Position numbers and translations under genes: made by a program
Part shown: piece after piece, positions 16,254 to 23,211 of the stretch
Position numbering within the stretch: position 1 is the stretch's first letter
Layout of the letters: each line of letters begins with the position of its first letter
NCBI GenBank assembly: GCA_937877655.1
Contig: CALFJC010000154.1
Span: 1-49,805 of the forward strand
Source of the DNA: an uncultured Selenomonadales bacterium
GTDB lineage: Bacteria; Bacillota; Negativicutes; Selenomonadales; Selenomonadaceae
Length of the DNA: 49,805 nucleotides
Direction: 5' to 3'
Notes under the pieces: generated by a model
Told to the model about the DNA's origin: nothing
Database searches by the model: none
Seen by the model: only the letters and a program-made list of their open reading frames with translations

Positions 16254-17324
16254 ATGATGATTAACATCATGGCTTACGGCGAGCCCGACGCGGAGGCGAA
16301 GAAATTCATAATTGATTCTTTGCTCAACGAAAAGATTTCGCGCTTTCTGTACAGTTATATTGACAACTGCGATTTGAATCGGCTTGCGAAAATTCCGATT
16401 AATCAGATGACAGCGGACGAAAAGGAAATTTGGCGGCGCGGAAAACGTCTGCTTAACTTGAAGGCGGGCGATTATATTTTGCACAAACATATACCTGAGC
16501 GCGGGAAAGTAACTGCGGCGCGAATCTGCAGTAAATATCTTTACGATGAGAATCCCAAGCCTATAAATACCGAAGGTCGTCAAGACGGTCGTCACTGTTT
16601 CCGCGTGGACAAAATTTTCGAGTTTCGTCGCGACGCGGTGCATCCGCAACTGCAAACAAAACTTAAAGTTATGGGGGCTCTGTATGCAATTCCCGACGTT
16701 AAGGAATTTTTTGAATCAATGCAGGCTTTGGGAATGTCGTTCGATGAAGCGGATCGCGTTGCCGCCGCCGAAGCGGGAGTGATTCTGACGGATTCGGGAA
16801 CGAGCACGGGCAACGACTTTTCGCCGCCGATTAATCCTGTATCACAAAGGGAGAGCGATTTAAATTCGCCGCTCAAAAAAATATCGGCAATTCGCGAAAA
16901 TTATCTTAAGGAATTGCTGAAAGTCTTGTGCAACATGTCGCCCGCCGACCCGTCACGAAATGAAGTGCTCGACAACATTTTTGAGACGTTGCGAATGTTT
17001 TCGTCCGACGCGCTGAAAAATATGATTAAAGGGCTGTTCATCAAGAACGGTTACCGTTTGATTGACGACGAGTCTGATTTGGTTTTTGAAATATTTTCCG
17101 AGCGCGAACTCATGCACGACCTTTACAAGCCCGCCGCCGAGCCGAAGAAAATTTTCGTCCGCCTCAAAACTGATGATGAACCTTGCAACGAGCCGCCCGA
17201 TTCTGACGGCAACATCCGAATTTTAATCGACTTGACAAATCAATCCGACGCGGCTACTCAAGGAAGCAACATTATTATTGGCGGCGAAACCTTTGTAAAA
17301 ATTTTTGTCCGTCACGGCGTTTGA
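16254..17324 (+). CDS. putative Mrr-like restriction protein with N-terminal PUA/SH3-like domain
   Basis: 356 residues; ATG at 16254 or 16257 just after AAAGGAGG. The N-terminal 170 residues contain LLNEKISRF, then RLLNLKAGDYILHKHIP and GKVTAARI, a pattern of a small beta-barrel domain (GDxIxxxxxPxxGKxTxARI) shared with the gene at 19515. A Ser/Asn-rich linker follows around 185-205. The C-terminal part, ALKNMIKGLFIKNGYRLIDDESDLVFEIFSE followed (in pieces) by KKIFVRLKT, resembles the Mrr catalytic fold: helix, FxxNGY, an acidic DLV strand, then a strand ending in xxK. The match is weak, and Mrr activity is inferred. The gene stands alone between a strong promoter and the duplicated terminator. 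Its neighbours downstream are the FtsZ-like genes, so a defence role is likely. Confidence 0.5.
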   Translation: MMINIMAYGEPDAEAKKFIIDSLLNEKISRFLYSYIDNCDLNRLAKIPINQMTADEKEIWRRGKRLLNLKAGDYILHKHIPERGKVTAARICSKYLYDENPKPINTEGRQDGRHCFRVDKIFEFRRDAVHPQLQTKLKVMGALYAIPDVKEFFESMQALGMSFDEADRVAAAEAGVILTDSGTSTGNDFSPPINPVSQRESDLNSPLKKISAIRENYLKELLKVLCNMSPADPSRNEVLDNIFETLRMFSSDALKNMIKGLFIKNGYRLIDDESDLVFEIFSERELMHDLYKPAAEPKKIFVRLKTDDEPCNEPPDSDGNIRILIDLTNQSDAATQGSNIIIGGETFVKIFVRHGV

Positions 17325-17351
17325 TAACCGAAATTTTACCGCGCCGCCTAT

Positions 17352-17464
17352 TCACGCCCGAAGGAATTATCAGCAACTTGTTCTGAAAAATTTTTTGCAG
17401 GGAGTCTTCGGACTCTCATTTTTTTGCACAAATATTGACAGTGATATTTGAAGTAAGTATAATC
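17352..17464 (+). repeat. duplicated fhs 3' end, terminator and promoter
   Basis: This 113-bp stretch is a diverged copy of 16089-16203: the last 11 or so codons of fhs including the stop, the UUCG terminator and the -35/-10 region. The offset is 1263 bp. The two copies flank the Mrr-like gene as direct repeats. Confidence 0.9.
17397..17426 (+). terminator. copy of the fhs terminator
   Basis: GAGTC, loop TTCG, GACTC and a T run. It now serves the Mrr-like gene, whose stop lies 73 bp upstream. Confidence 0.88.
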
Positions 17465-17490
17465 TATCATGTAACAGATACTTATTCAAA
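17435..17490 (+). promoter_or_regulatory. promoter and palindromic operator of the FtsZ-like operon
   Basis: TTGACA (17435-17440), exactly 17 bp, TATAAT (17458-17463). TTTGAAGTAAGTAT (17447-17460) and ATACTTATTCAAA (17478-17490) form an imperfect inverted repeat in the same place as the operator at 16186-16233. Both operons may answer to one regulator. Confidence 0.72.
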
Positions 17491-17514
17491 ATTTTTTACT
17501 AAGGAGTTTGGGGA

Positions 17515-17801
17515 GTGATTGACTTGAATGATTTTGAGGCGGAAAAATTTTTGATGATATTGCTTGAGGGATTGCGAAACTTGAAGAGGAAAACAAAACT
17601 TTGCGTAAAAGAATCGACAACATGCAAGCGGACTTTGATTGCAGGTTAAAATATATCAACGCAGATTTTTCAAGGGAAATGGAAATTTATTCTCAGTTTT
17701 GCGAACAGGACGCGGAAGAAAAATATCTAGCAGAGATAATTGAGTTACAGCGGCAAGTAAGAGACTTAAAAGAGCTTTCGGGCTTGCGCAATGATGATTA
17801 A
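17515..17801 (+). pseudogene. small coiled-coil protein gene, frameshifted near codon 19
   Basis: After AAGGAG a GTG at 17515 opens a 44-codon frame that stops at 17649. From 17571 a second frame reads IAKLEEENKTLRKRIDNM and continues to TAA at 17799-17801, ending KELSGLRNDD; it has no start codon with a ribosome site. Restoring one base in the G run at 17568-17570 joins them into a protein of about 95 residues: an acidic head, then a heptad-rich coiled coil. It is first in the operon, 25 nt before the first FtsZ-like gene. The break may be a mutation, a sequencing error or a programmed frameshift. No family recognised. Confidence 0.55.
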
Positions 17802-17825
17802 AACATTGGAAAGGAGAACGGCACG

Positions 17826-18728
17826 ATGGAATTTTATGAAATTGATGATGAATATCTCGATCACTTTATTTCGGCAAAATTTATAGGGATAGGTGCAAGC
17901 GGAGCGAGTGCGTCGAATTATTTCAGTGAAGTCGGCAATGATCTTTTTCCTGAACGATTGATTGTTTCCAACGAAGATGATGTTGCCGGTTTGCAAGCGA
18001 AAATTGCTCGCGTTGATTACTTGTTCGTGATTACGGACGTGGAGGATTTAGAACTTACCGAGAGCGTCGCCAAAATCATTGAGGAGTCAAAAATATTCCT
18101 GACAACGTTTGGGATTTTGTGTCCGTCCGCCGATGATGTTCGCCTTGCCGACCTTCAAAAAAAATTTGGCACGTGGATAATTTTGCCGAGAGATAAAATT
18201 GCCGAGACCGGCTTAACGAGCAATGAGCTGATAAATCGAACTATAAACGTAACTGCAAGTCCGGTTCTGAAATGCAGGATTAAATCACTGAATCCTCGTG
18301 AACTAAACTATATTTTCAGCATGGATATTGTAGATGTCAGAGATACAATAGAAAACTTCGGCAAAGCGTGTATCGGATTCGGTGAAAGTCTTGACGCCGG
18401 CAATCCCGCCCTTGATGCCGTGAAAAATGCGTTGAAGTCTCCGTTGTTTATTGAGGACATTGGAAAAGCCAAAAAAATTTTGCTCGTTTTTGTCGTGAGA
18501 AATGAATTAGTTGATGTGATGAAGATGCAAGAAGCCGCCACTTTTTTAGATGAACTTATTAACCCTGACCCTGAAGATAGTTTTCCCATTTTATTTCAAG
18601 CACTTATTGATGAAACTTTTGGTGACGGCGTAACGGCGTTTGTGCTCGCGACAAATTTTGATTTTGGTAATGGAGGGCGTGAACTATGGAAGTCTACGAT
18701 CCCGAATGCGATTTTTTCCCCTGCATAA
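17826..18728 (+). CDS. degenerate FtsZ homologue 1 (GTP signature loop lost)
   Basis: 300 residues; ATG follows AAAGGAG. The order of FtsZ segments is kept: AKFIGIGASGASASNYF (17-33) stands for FtsZ IKVIGVGGGGNNAVN (T1 loop); DYLFVIT (64-70) is the strand before the signature loop; GTWIILPRDKI (115-125) equals FtsZ DTLIVIPNDRI; SMDIVDVRDTI (165-175) equals NLDFADVKTIM with both T7 Asp kept; GKACIGFGES, LDAVKNALKSPLF and ED match the FtsZ C-terminal domain. The GGGTGTG tubulin signature is replaced by DVEDLELTES (71-80), and the T2/T3 region is largely deleted, so GTP binding is very unlikely. Intact T7 residues with no own nucleotide pocket suggest a filament cap or poison of FtsZ. The tail past residue 280 overlaps the next gene. 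Confidence 0.72.
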   Translation: MEFYEIDDEYLDHFISAKFIGIGASGASASNYFSEVGNDLFPERLIVSNEDDVAGLQAKIARVDYLFVITDVEDLELTESVAKIIEESKIFLTTFGILCPSADDVRLADLQKKFGTWIILPRDKIAETGLTSNELINRTINVTASPVLKCRIKSLNPRELNYIFSMDIVDVRDTIENFGKACIGFGESLDAGNPALDAVKNALKSPLFIEDIGKAKKILLVFVVRNELVDVMKMQEAATFLDELINPDPEDSFPILFQALIDETFGDGVTAFVLATNFDFGNGGRELWKSTIPNAIFSPA

Positions 18729-19498
18729 ACATTTTGGGAATAGGTGCGACGGGAGCAAATACCTTGAATTATTTTGGCGAAGTCGCTGACGACATTTTTC
18801 CTGCCCGCTTGATTATCTCCGACAAAGACGCCGACTTCCAAGCAAAAATTTCGGACTTTATTCTTGACGAAACTTGTTGGCTGTTCGTGATTGCGGACGT
18901 TGAGGATTTAAATTTTGCCGCGCAGGTCACAAAAATTGTTGAGCAATCAAATCTGCTGATAACGTCTCTGATTTTGTGCCCGACCGCTGATGACGTTCGA
19001 CTTGCCGATATTCCCAAAAACTTTGGCACGTGGATCATTTTGCCGGAAGATAAAATCGACGCGATTGGTTTAACGGACGATGCGGCGATATATCGAGCCG
19101 TGAACATGACGACAAGTATAATTCCGATTATGAAAAAGCGGGCAAACTTTATCGGCATGGATTTTGTTGAGATTCTAAGAACAATAGGGAATTGCGGCAG
19201 AGCATGTATCGGGTTCGGCGAAAGTCTTGACGCCGGCAATCCCGCCCTTGACGCCGTGAAAAAAGCGTTAAAGTCCCCGTTGTTTATCGAGGATATTGGA
19301 AAAGCCAAAAAGGTTTTACTGGTCTTTTTCGGCAGAATTGAATTTCTTAATATGTTGCAGATGAATGAAGCCGCCTCTTTTTTGGATGAACTTCGGCAAG
19401 CTGATTGGGATATTACTTTGTGGCAAGTAGATGTTGATGAAACTTTTGACAAAGACGGCGTGGCGGCATTTATACTCGCGACAAACTTTGAAAAATAA
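18686..19498 (+). CDS. degenerate FtsZ homologue 2 (tandem paralogue)
   Basis: 270 residues; ATG at 18686 after TGGAGGG, overlapping the 3' end of the first homologue by 43 nt in another frame. Co-linear with its neighbour: ILGIGATGANTLNYF (T1), CWLFVIADVEDLNF in place of the signature loop, GTWIILPEDKI, GMDFVEILRTI (T7, Asp kept, second Asp now Glu), then the C-terminal domain. From about 19206 to 19320 the DNA is almost identical to the first copy while the rest has diverged, pointing to recent duplication or gene conversion in the FtsZ C-terminal domain. It ends cleanly after ILATNFEK, matching the end of the FtsZ globular core; the C-terminal peptide that binds FtsA/SepF is absent. Probably acts with homologue 1. 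Confidence 0.72.
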   Translation: MEVYDPECDFFPCINILGIGATGANTLNYFGEVADDIFPARLIISDKDADFQAKISDFILDETCWLFVIADVEDLNFAAQVTKIVEQSNLLITSLILCPTADDVRLADIPKNFGTWIILPEDKIDAIGLTDDAAIYRAVNMTTSIIPIMKKRANFIGMDFVEILRTIGNCGRACIGFGESLDAGNPALDAVKKALKSPLFIEDIGKAKKVLLVFFGRIEFLNMLQMNEAASFLDELRQADWDITLWQVDVDETFDKDGVAAFILATNFEK

Positions 19499-19514
19499 AT
19501 TGGGAGTTGATTTT

Positions 19515-20039
19515 ATGAAATGTATTGTTTGGCGTGTTCCTTTGGCGACGGATTATTTTACTGACGGCACTTCAAAGTTTGAATTTGTTCGTAACGAATT
19601 GCTCAACGAAAAAATTCTTAGACAAGGTTGGGGCGTCGAGGATCTTAGAAAAGGTCAGACTGCTTACGTAGAAAGGCAACGTTCAAAAGGCAACACCAAT
19701 TATCAAGAAGCTGTAAACAGATTCAACATTTTGAAGCCCATGCTCGATATTGAAGCCGGCGACCTTATCGTTATTCCGAAGCTCAGTCTGCGCGACAGCG
19801 AAAACACACCCGGAAAATATTTCACTGTCGTTTTTTGTACAAAAGTTTATAATTTTTATTTCCCCTACATAAGAGATTGGGATTTCGGGCATTTTATCGA
19901 GGTGGATTGGAGCAAAGAAAAGGACGCCACTTACGATAACGCCGCGCAACCGTATATCAGCGAGCAGTTGAAGGATTACGGAAAAGCAATCAACAATGTA
20001 CTCAACACAAGCTTAACGAACGCAATTTTGAGTCTTTAG
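19515..20039 (+). CDS. small protein related to the N-terminal domain of the Mrr-like protein
   Basis: 174 residues; ATG at 19515 after GGGAG, 16 nt past the second FtsZ homologue, so it closes this operon. It shares with the gene at 16254 the segment NELLNEKILRQ, then an ILKPMLDIEAGDLIVIPK strand set, and a later DFGHFIEVDW. The GDxIxxPK pattern points to a PUA/SH3-like beta-barrel found in DNA- or nucleotide-recognising proteins. It has no nuclease-like domain. It may be the sensor part of the module; this is inference. Confidence 0.55.
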   Translation: MKCIVWRVPLATDYFTDGTSKFEFVRNELLNEKILRQGWGVEDLRKGQTAYVERQRSKGNTNYQEAVNRFNILKPMLDIEAGDLIVIPKLSLRDSENTPGKYFTVVFCTKVYNFYFPYIRDWDFGHFIEVDWSKEKDATYDNAAQPYISEQLKDYGKAINNVLNTSLTNAILSL

Positions 20040-20059
20040 TACGAAAAATTTTTAAACAA

Positions 20060-20097
20060 AAAAATCCCGACAGAAATTTTGTCGGGAAATTTTTTTG
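20060..20097 (+). terminator. rho-independent terminator of the FtsZ-like operon
   Basis: Arms TCCCGACA (20065-20072) and TGTCGGGA (20080-20087), then a T run. Confidence 0.9.
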
Positions 20098-20105
20098 CCT
20101 GAAAT

Positions 20106-20138
20106 AAAAATCCTCCGCGTCTTTGCAGGGGATTTTTT
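20106..20138 (-). terminator. terminator of the lysR/flavodoxin transcript
   Basis: On the minus strand ATCCCCTGC and GCGGAGGAT pair with one mismatch and are followed by TTTTTATTT. Confidence 0.65.
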
Positions 20139-21022
20139 CATTCAGTCGGAAAATATCGGCGCAAAATTTCTGCGAAGTCTTCAAGATATTTTTTCAAGGT
20201 ATCGGCGCGCCAAAAAGCAAAATATTTTCGGTAAAGCTGTTTGTCCTCGCGCACAAGCGGAATATATTTCACGCCTTCGGAATTTTGCGGCGCGGAAGTA
20301 AACTCAATAGGAAAGTAACCTTTGTTCGCGGCAACCAAAAGATGCGCCTCCTCCAAAGTCTCCGCAAAAATAAACTCGCTCTTCACGCCGAAATATTCTC
20401 TGAAAAAATTTTCCTCAATCAGTCGCTGACCTTGCGGCGCGATTAAAATTATCGGCGTGTTTTTCAAATCTTCGACCGCCAAACTTTCCAACCGAGCCAA
20501 CGAATTTTTTTCCGGCAACTCCGCATAAAAATATCCTTTCGCCAAGAAAAAATTTACATATTGCTCCGAAGGTTTTCGCCGCAAATCGCTTATGACAACG
20601 TCAGCTTTGCCCGAACGTAAAAATTCATAAAGTTCCTCGTGAGTGCCCGTCAAAAGATTCAGTTCGATGTCGGGAAATTTTTCTGCAAACTCGGCAAGCG
20701 CAAGTTTAAGCTCCCGCCCGCGTGAGTGGCGAAGACTGCCGATTGAAAGTTCCTTCGCGCCGCCGCCGACCAATTTTAAAGTTTCCGCGCAGAGTTTATC
20801 GAAGTCGTTTATCAATATCAAACTTTTTCTGTAAAAAAATTCGCCCGCCGTCGTCAACGAAAATTTTCTGCGCTCCCGCTCTATCAATCGCACGCCCAAT
20901 TCCCGATCCAACGCTTGAATTTGTTGCGAAATTGCCGATTGCGAAATAAAACAATCGTCCGCCGCCTTCGTGAAACTTTGGCAACGCACGACCGATTGAA
21001 AATATTTTATCTGCTTTATCAA
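20138..21022 (-). CDS. LysR family transcriptional regulator
   Basis: 294 residues from a TTG at 21022, ten bases after GGAG. The N-terminal winged helix shows FTKAADDCFISQSAISQQIQ, the classic LysR recognition-helix block, then LGVRLIERERRKFSLTTAGE. The rest is the periplasmic-binding-like effector domain. It is the last gene of a minus-strand run with flavodoxin, two decayed genes, SDR and aldo/keto reductase, and probably regulates them. The effector is unknown. Confidence 0.93.
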   Translation of the reverse strand: MIKQIKYFQSVVRCQSFTKAADDCFISQSAISQQIQALDRELGVRLIERERRKFSLTTAGEFFYRKSLILINDFDKLCAETLKLVGGGAKELSIGSLRHSRGRELKLALAEFAEKFPDIELNLLTGTHEELYEFLRSGKADVVISDLRRKPSEQYVNFFLAKGYFYAELPEKNSLARLESLAVEDLKNTPIILIAPQGQRLIEENFFREYFGVKSEFIFAETLEEAHLLVAANKGYFPIEFTSAPQNSEGVKYIPLVREDKQLYRKYFAFWRADTLKKYLEDFAEILRRYFPTE

Positions 21023-21039
21023 AATTTTTTCTCCGCAAA

Positions 21040-21555
21040 TTATTTTTTATCGGCAAGCCAACGCTCAACCTGCGCGGACGCCGAAGATGCTTCCGCTCCG
21101 TGAATCGCAAGTCCGTCGAAAACTTCAGCCGTCGGACAAATTTTTTTTATGTAGTTGACACTGCCGCCCAAGCCGCTGCCTTCGTGCGTTGCGAACGGGA
21201 AAATTTTTTTGCCGCTAAAGTCGTAACGCTCCAAAAAAGTACTGACTGCCATTGGCGGAATGCTCCACCAAATCGGATAGCCCAAGAAAATTTTTTCGTA
21301 AGCGTCAAGGCTCGGCAAATAATTTTTCAGTTCCGGACGCGCCTTTTGCCGAATCTCAAGCTTGGCAATTTCGGTGCACTCGGTGTAGTCGACGGGATAA
21401 TTTTTTACGGTATCAATCTCGAACAGCTCGCCGCCGACAACTCTTTGAATCATCTCCGCGATAATTTCAGTGTTGCCCTTCGCCAAATTTTTTATCGCGC
21501 CGTTGACATAATTTTGTCCCTTGCGCGAGTAATACGCGATTAAAATTTTTGACAT
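21040..21555 (-). CDS. flavodoxin
   Basis: 171 residues; ATG after AAGGAAT. The FMN phosphate loop is modified (YYSRKGQN), followed by NTEIIAEMI. FLGYPIWWSIPPMAVSTFL is the tryptophan-containing isoalloxazine loop, and FPFATHEGSGLGGSV the second FMN loop. These mark the long-chain flavodoxin_4 group that often sits beside LysR, aldo/keto reductase and SDR genes. It probably supplies or stores electrons for the reductases encoded upstream. Seventeen bases separate it from lysR. Confidence 0.92.
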   Translation of the reverse strand: MSKILIAYYSRKGQNYVNGAIKNLAKGNTEIIAEMIQRVVGGELFEIDTVKNYPVDYTECTEIAKLEIRQKARPELKNYLPSLDAYEKIFLGYPIWWSIPPMAVSTFLERYDFSGKKIFPFATHEGSGLGGSVNYIKKICPTAEVFDGLAIHGAEASSASAQVERWLADKK

Positions 21556-21567
21556 AAATTCCTTACC

Positions 21568-21900
21568 TCATTCAATGATTTTTATAACCCGCGCCCCAAT
21601 CCAAGCATTTTTCTTAATCAAAATTTCCTTTGTCATGATAACGCGAATATTTTTCGGCTCGTGATTCACGGTGAACAAGCCGACTTCGGAACCAAACATT
21701 ACTCCGTCCTCAACCGTGATTGTACCGACAGACATAACCGTTAAGCCGTGATTCGCGAAAACATTTTTGCCCAAAAACATTCTGCAGGCACAATCGATTT
21801 GAAAAGGCGGCGTCAAAAAATTCGTCGCGTCAAAATTCCCGTTGAAAAGTTCGCGCTCCAATTCCCAAATTTTTTGTTGCTCGTCGGGGTCTGTCGAATT
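21568..21900 (-). pseudogene. fragment of a maltose/galactoside O-acetyltransferase
   Basis: The frame carries DPDEQQKIWELERELFNGNF, then the left-handed beta-helix part with NHGLTVMSVGTITVEDGV and KKNAWIGARV, typical of the hexapeptide acetyltransferases. The N-terminal 20 or so residues are missing, replaced by the 3' end of the hydrolase fragment, and the protein stops straight after WIGARVI, where the family continues with LPGVTIG and VVTKD segments. Both ends are therefore lost. No start with a ribosome site is present. Confidence 0.75.
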
Positions 21901-22341
21901 TATTTTCCAACAAAGATGTCTGCAACGTTTAAATTCGCCGTGCGCCTTATATCCCCATAGCTAAAGCTAGGGGTCTTACGGCGCGGTTGATAAACGCCGT
22001 AACCTTTGCGCAGAAAAATATTTTGAAAACCTTCGCGCCCGTCAACGGTTGATTCCCAAGTTCTTTTGGATTGTGCGCCGCCGTGTTGAAAAATCAGCGG
22101 ATATTTTTTTGCCTTGACGGGGATTTGATAAAAAACGTAAGCAAGATCTCCGTAAGCTTTTTGTCCTTCGGGCGAAAGAAAATTTTTCGTCGAGAAAATT
22201 CCTTCGTGCTTAACCGTCGAGCCGCCGACAGCGAAACTCCCCTGCTCTTGAATCACAATCGGTTTTGCCGCGTCCGCAATGTTGTAAGAGCCGAAAAAAA
22301 TTAATCCCGCCGTCAAGCCCGCCAAAAATTTTTTTCTTCAT
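21900..22341 (-). pseudogene. truncated alpha/beta hydrolase with frameshifted signal peptide
   Basis: The ATG at 22339-22341 after GAGG opens MKKKIF, but the main frame, beginning FLAGLTAGLIFFGSYNIADA, is shifted by one base in a run of seven A (T run 22329-22335). With six A the two join into a normal signal peptide. The body shows PLIFQHGGAQSKRTWES and GREGFQNIFLRKGYGVY, the oxyanion-hole and first strands of a secreted hydrolase. Homology ends after GVYQPRR at the hairpin near 21953-21973, and the catalytic Ser, Asp and His regions are missing. The gene is dead twice over. Confidence 0.75.
21953..21973. repeat. hairpin resembling an IS200/IS605 terminal structure
   Basis: CCCC-A-TAGCT (21953-21962) pairs with AGCTA-GGGG (21965-21973) around a short loop. 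It sits exactly where the hydrolase homology breaks off, so it may be the scar of an excised or decayed element. The family assignment is a guess from structure and position. Confidence 0.35.
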
Positions 22342-22353
22342 CCTCAAAACTCC

Positions 22354-23187
22354 TCAATGAGTTTTTTTCAGATATTGCAAATCGCCGAACCAATAGGAAG
22401 CGGTTGTGCCGCCGTCAATCAGAAAATCTGCGCCGCTGATAAATCTTCCGCGACTCGACATCAAAAATTCCGCAAGGTCGCCGACTTCATCGGGAGTACC
22501 GGCGCGTCCTGCAGGAGACGCCTTCAACATGTTGCGATAACCTTCGCCGCGAGGTCCTTTCAATTCGTCATTGGCAAGCGGCGTGATGATTATTCCGGGA
22601 CTGATTGAATTAATCGTTGCGCCGCGTTTGCCCCATTTTGTCGCCTCAGCCATAACGCGCAGGACATTGCAACGTTTTGAATATTGATAAGCCTTCAAAG
22701 TGTCGGTTATCTCTTTTATGAACGGCAAATTCAAAAGTTCTTCGGTCGGCGAAGTGGCGAGTTGAAAATTTTGTTCTTCCGTCAACGCGCCGAGTCTGTG
22801 TCCGCTCTGCGAAGAAATTATTATTCCGCTCCCGCCGTCCGAAATTATTTTTCCGAATTCCTCAAGCAAAACTGCCGTGCCGTACAAATCGACTTTCAAA
22901 ATCGCGGCAACGGGTGCTTGCGAAGGTGAGACGCCCGCCGCGCAGATTAAATTTTTTATCGCGCCGAATTTTTTTGCGTGTTCGACGAGATTTAAAATCG
23001 ATTCGCGGCTTGAAATGTCGACGGCGATTGTCGAAGTTTCAAAGCCCGCATTTTCCAAAATCTCCGCCGCCGCGTCCGCCGCCTCAATTTTCAAATCGCC
23101 AAGTACAACGTGCTTGCCCGCGCCCACTCTGCGAATTATCGCCTGCCCGATTGAGCCCGAACCGATTAAAACTGCAACTTCTTTCAT
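22354..23187 (-). CDS. short-chain dehydrogenase/reductase (SDR)
   Basis: 277 residues from the ATG at 23185-23187, after GGGAGG. NAD(P) loop GSGSIG (9-14), Asp31 at the end of the second strand, NLICAAGVS for the NAG motif, catalytic Ser in IISSQSGH (125), Tyr167/Lys171 in YQYSK, SPGIIITPL, and a C-terminal FLIDGGTTASY. Complete and probably active; substrate unknown. The gap to the aldo/keto reductase is 24 nt, so both share the promoter at 24237-24265. Confidence 0.93.
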   Translation of the reverse strand: MKEVAVLIGSGSIGQAIIRRVGAGKHVVLGDLKIEAADAAAEILENAGFETSTIAVDISSRESILNLVEHAKKFGAIKNLICAAGVSPSQAPVAAILKVDLYGTAVLLEEFGKIISDGGSGIIISSQSGHRLGALTEEQNFQLATSPTEELLNLPFIKEITDTLKAYQYSKRCNVLRVMAEATKWGKRGATINSISPGIIITPLANDELKGPRGEGYRNMLKASPAGRAGTPDEVGDLAEFLMSSRGRFISGADFLIDGGTTASYWFGDLQYLKKTH

Positions 23188-23211
23188 GTCAAAGCCTCCC
23201 AAAAAAATTTT

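Noticed and set aside
20095..20446. Plus-strand frames opposite the lysR 3' end
   Set aside because: Antisense to LysR, start inside a terminator and lack ribosome sites.
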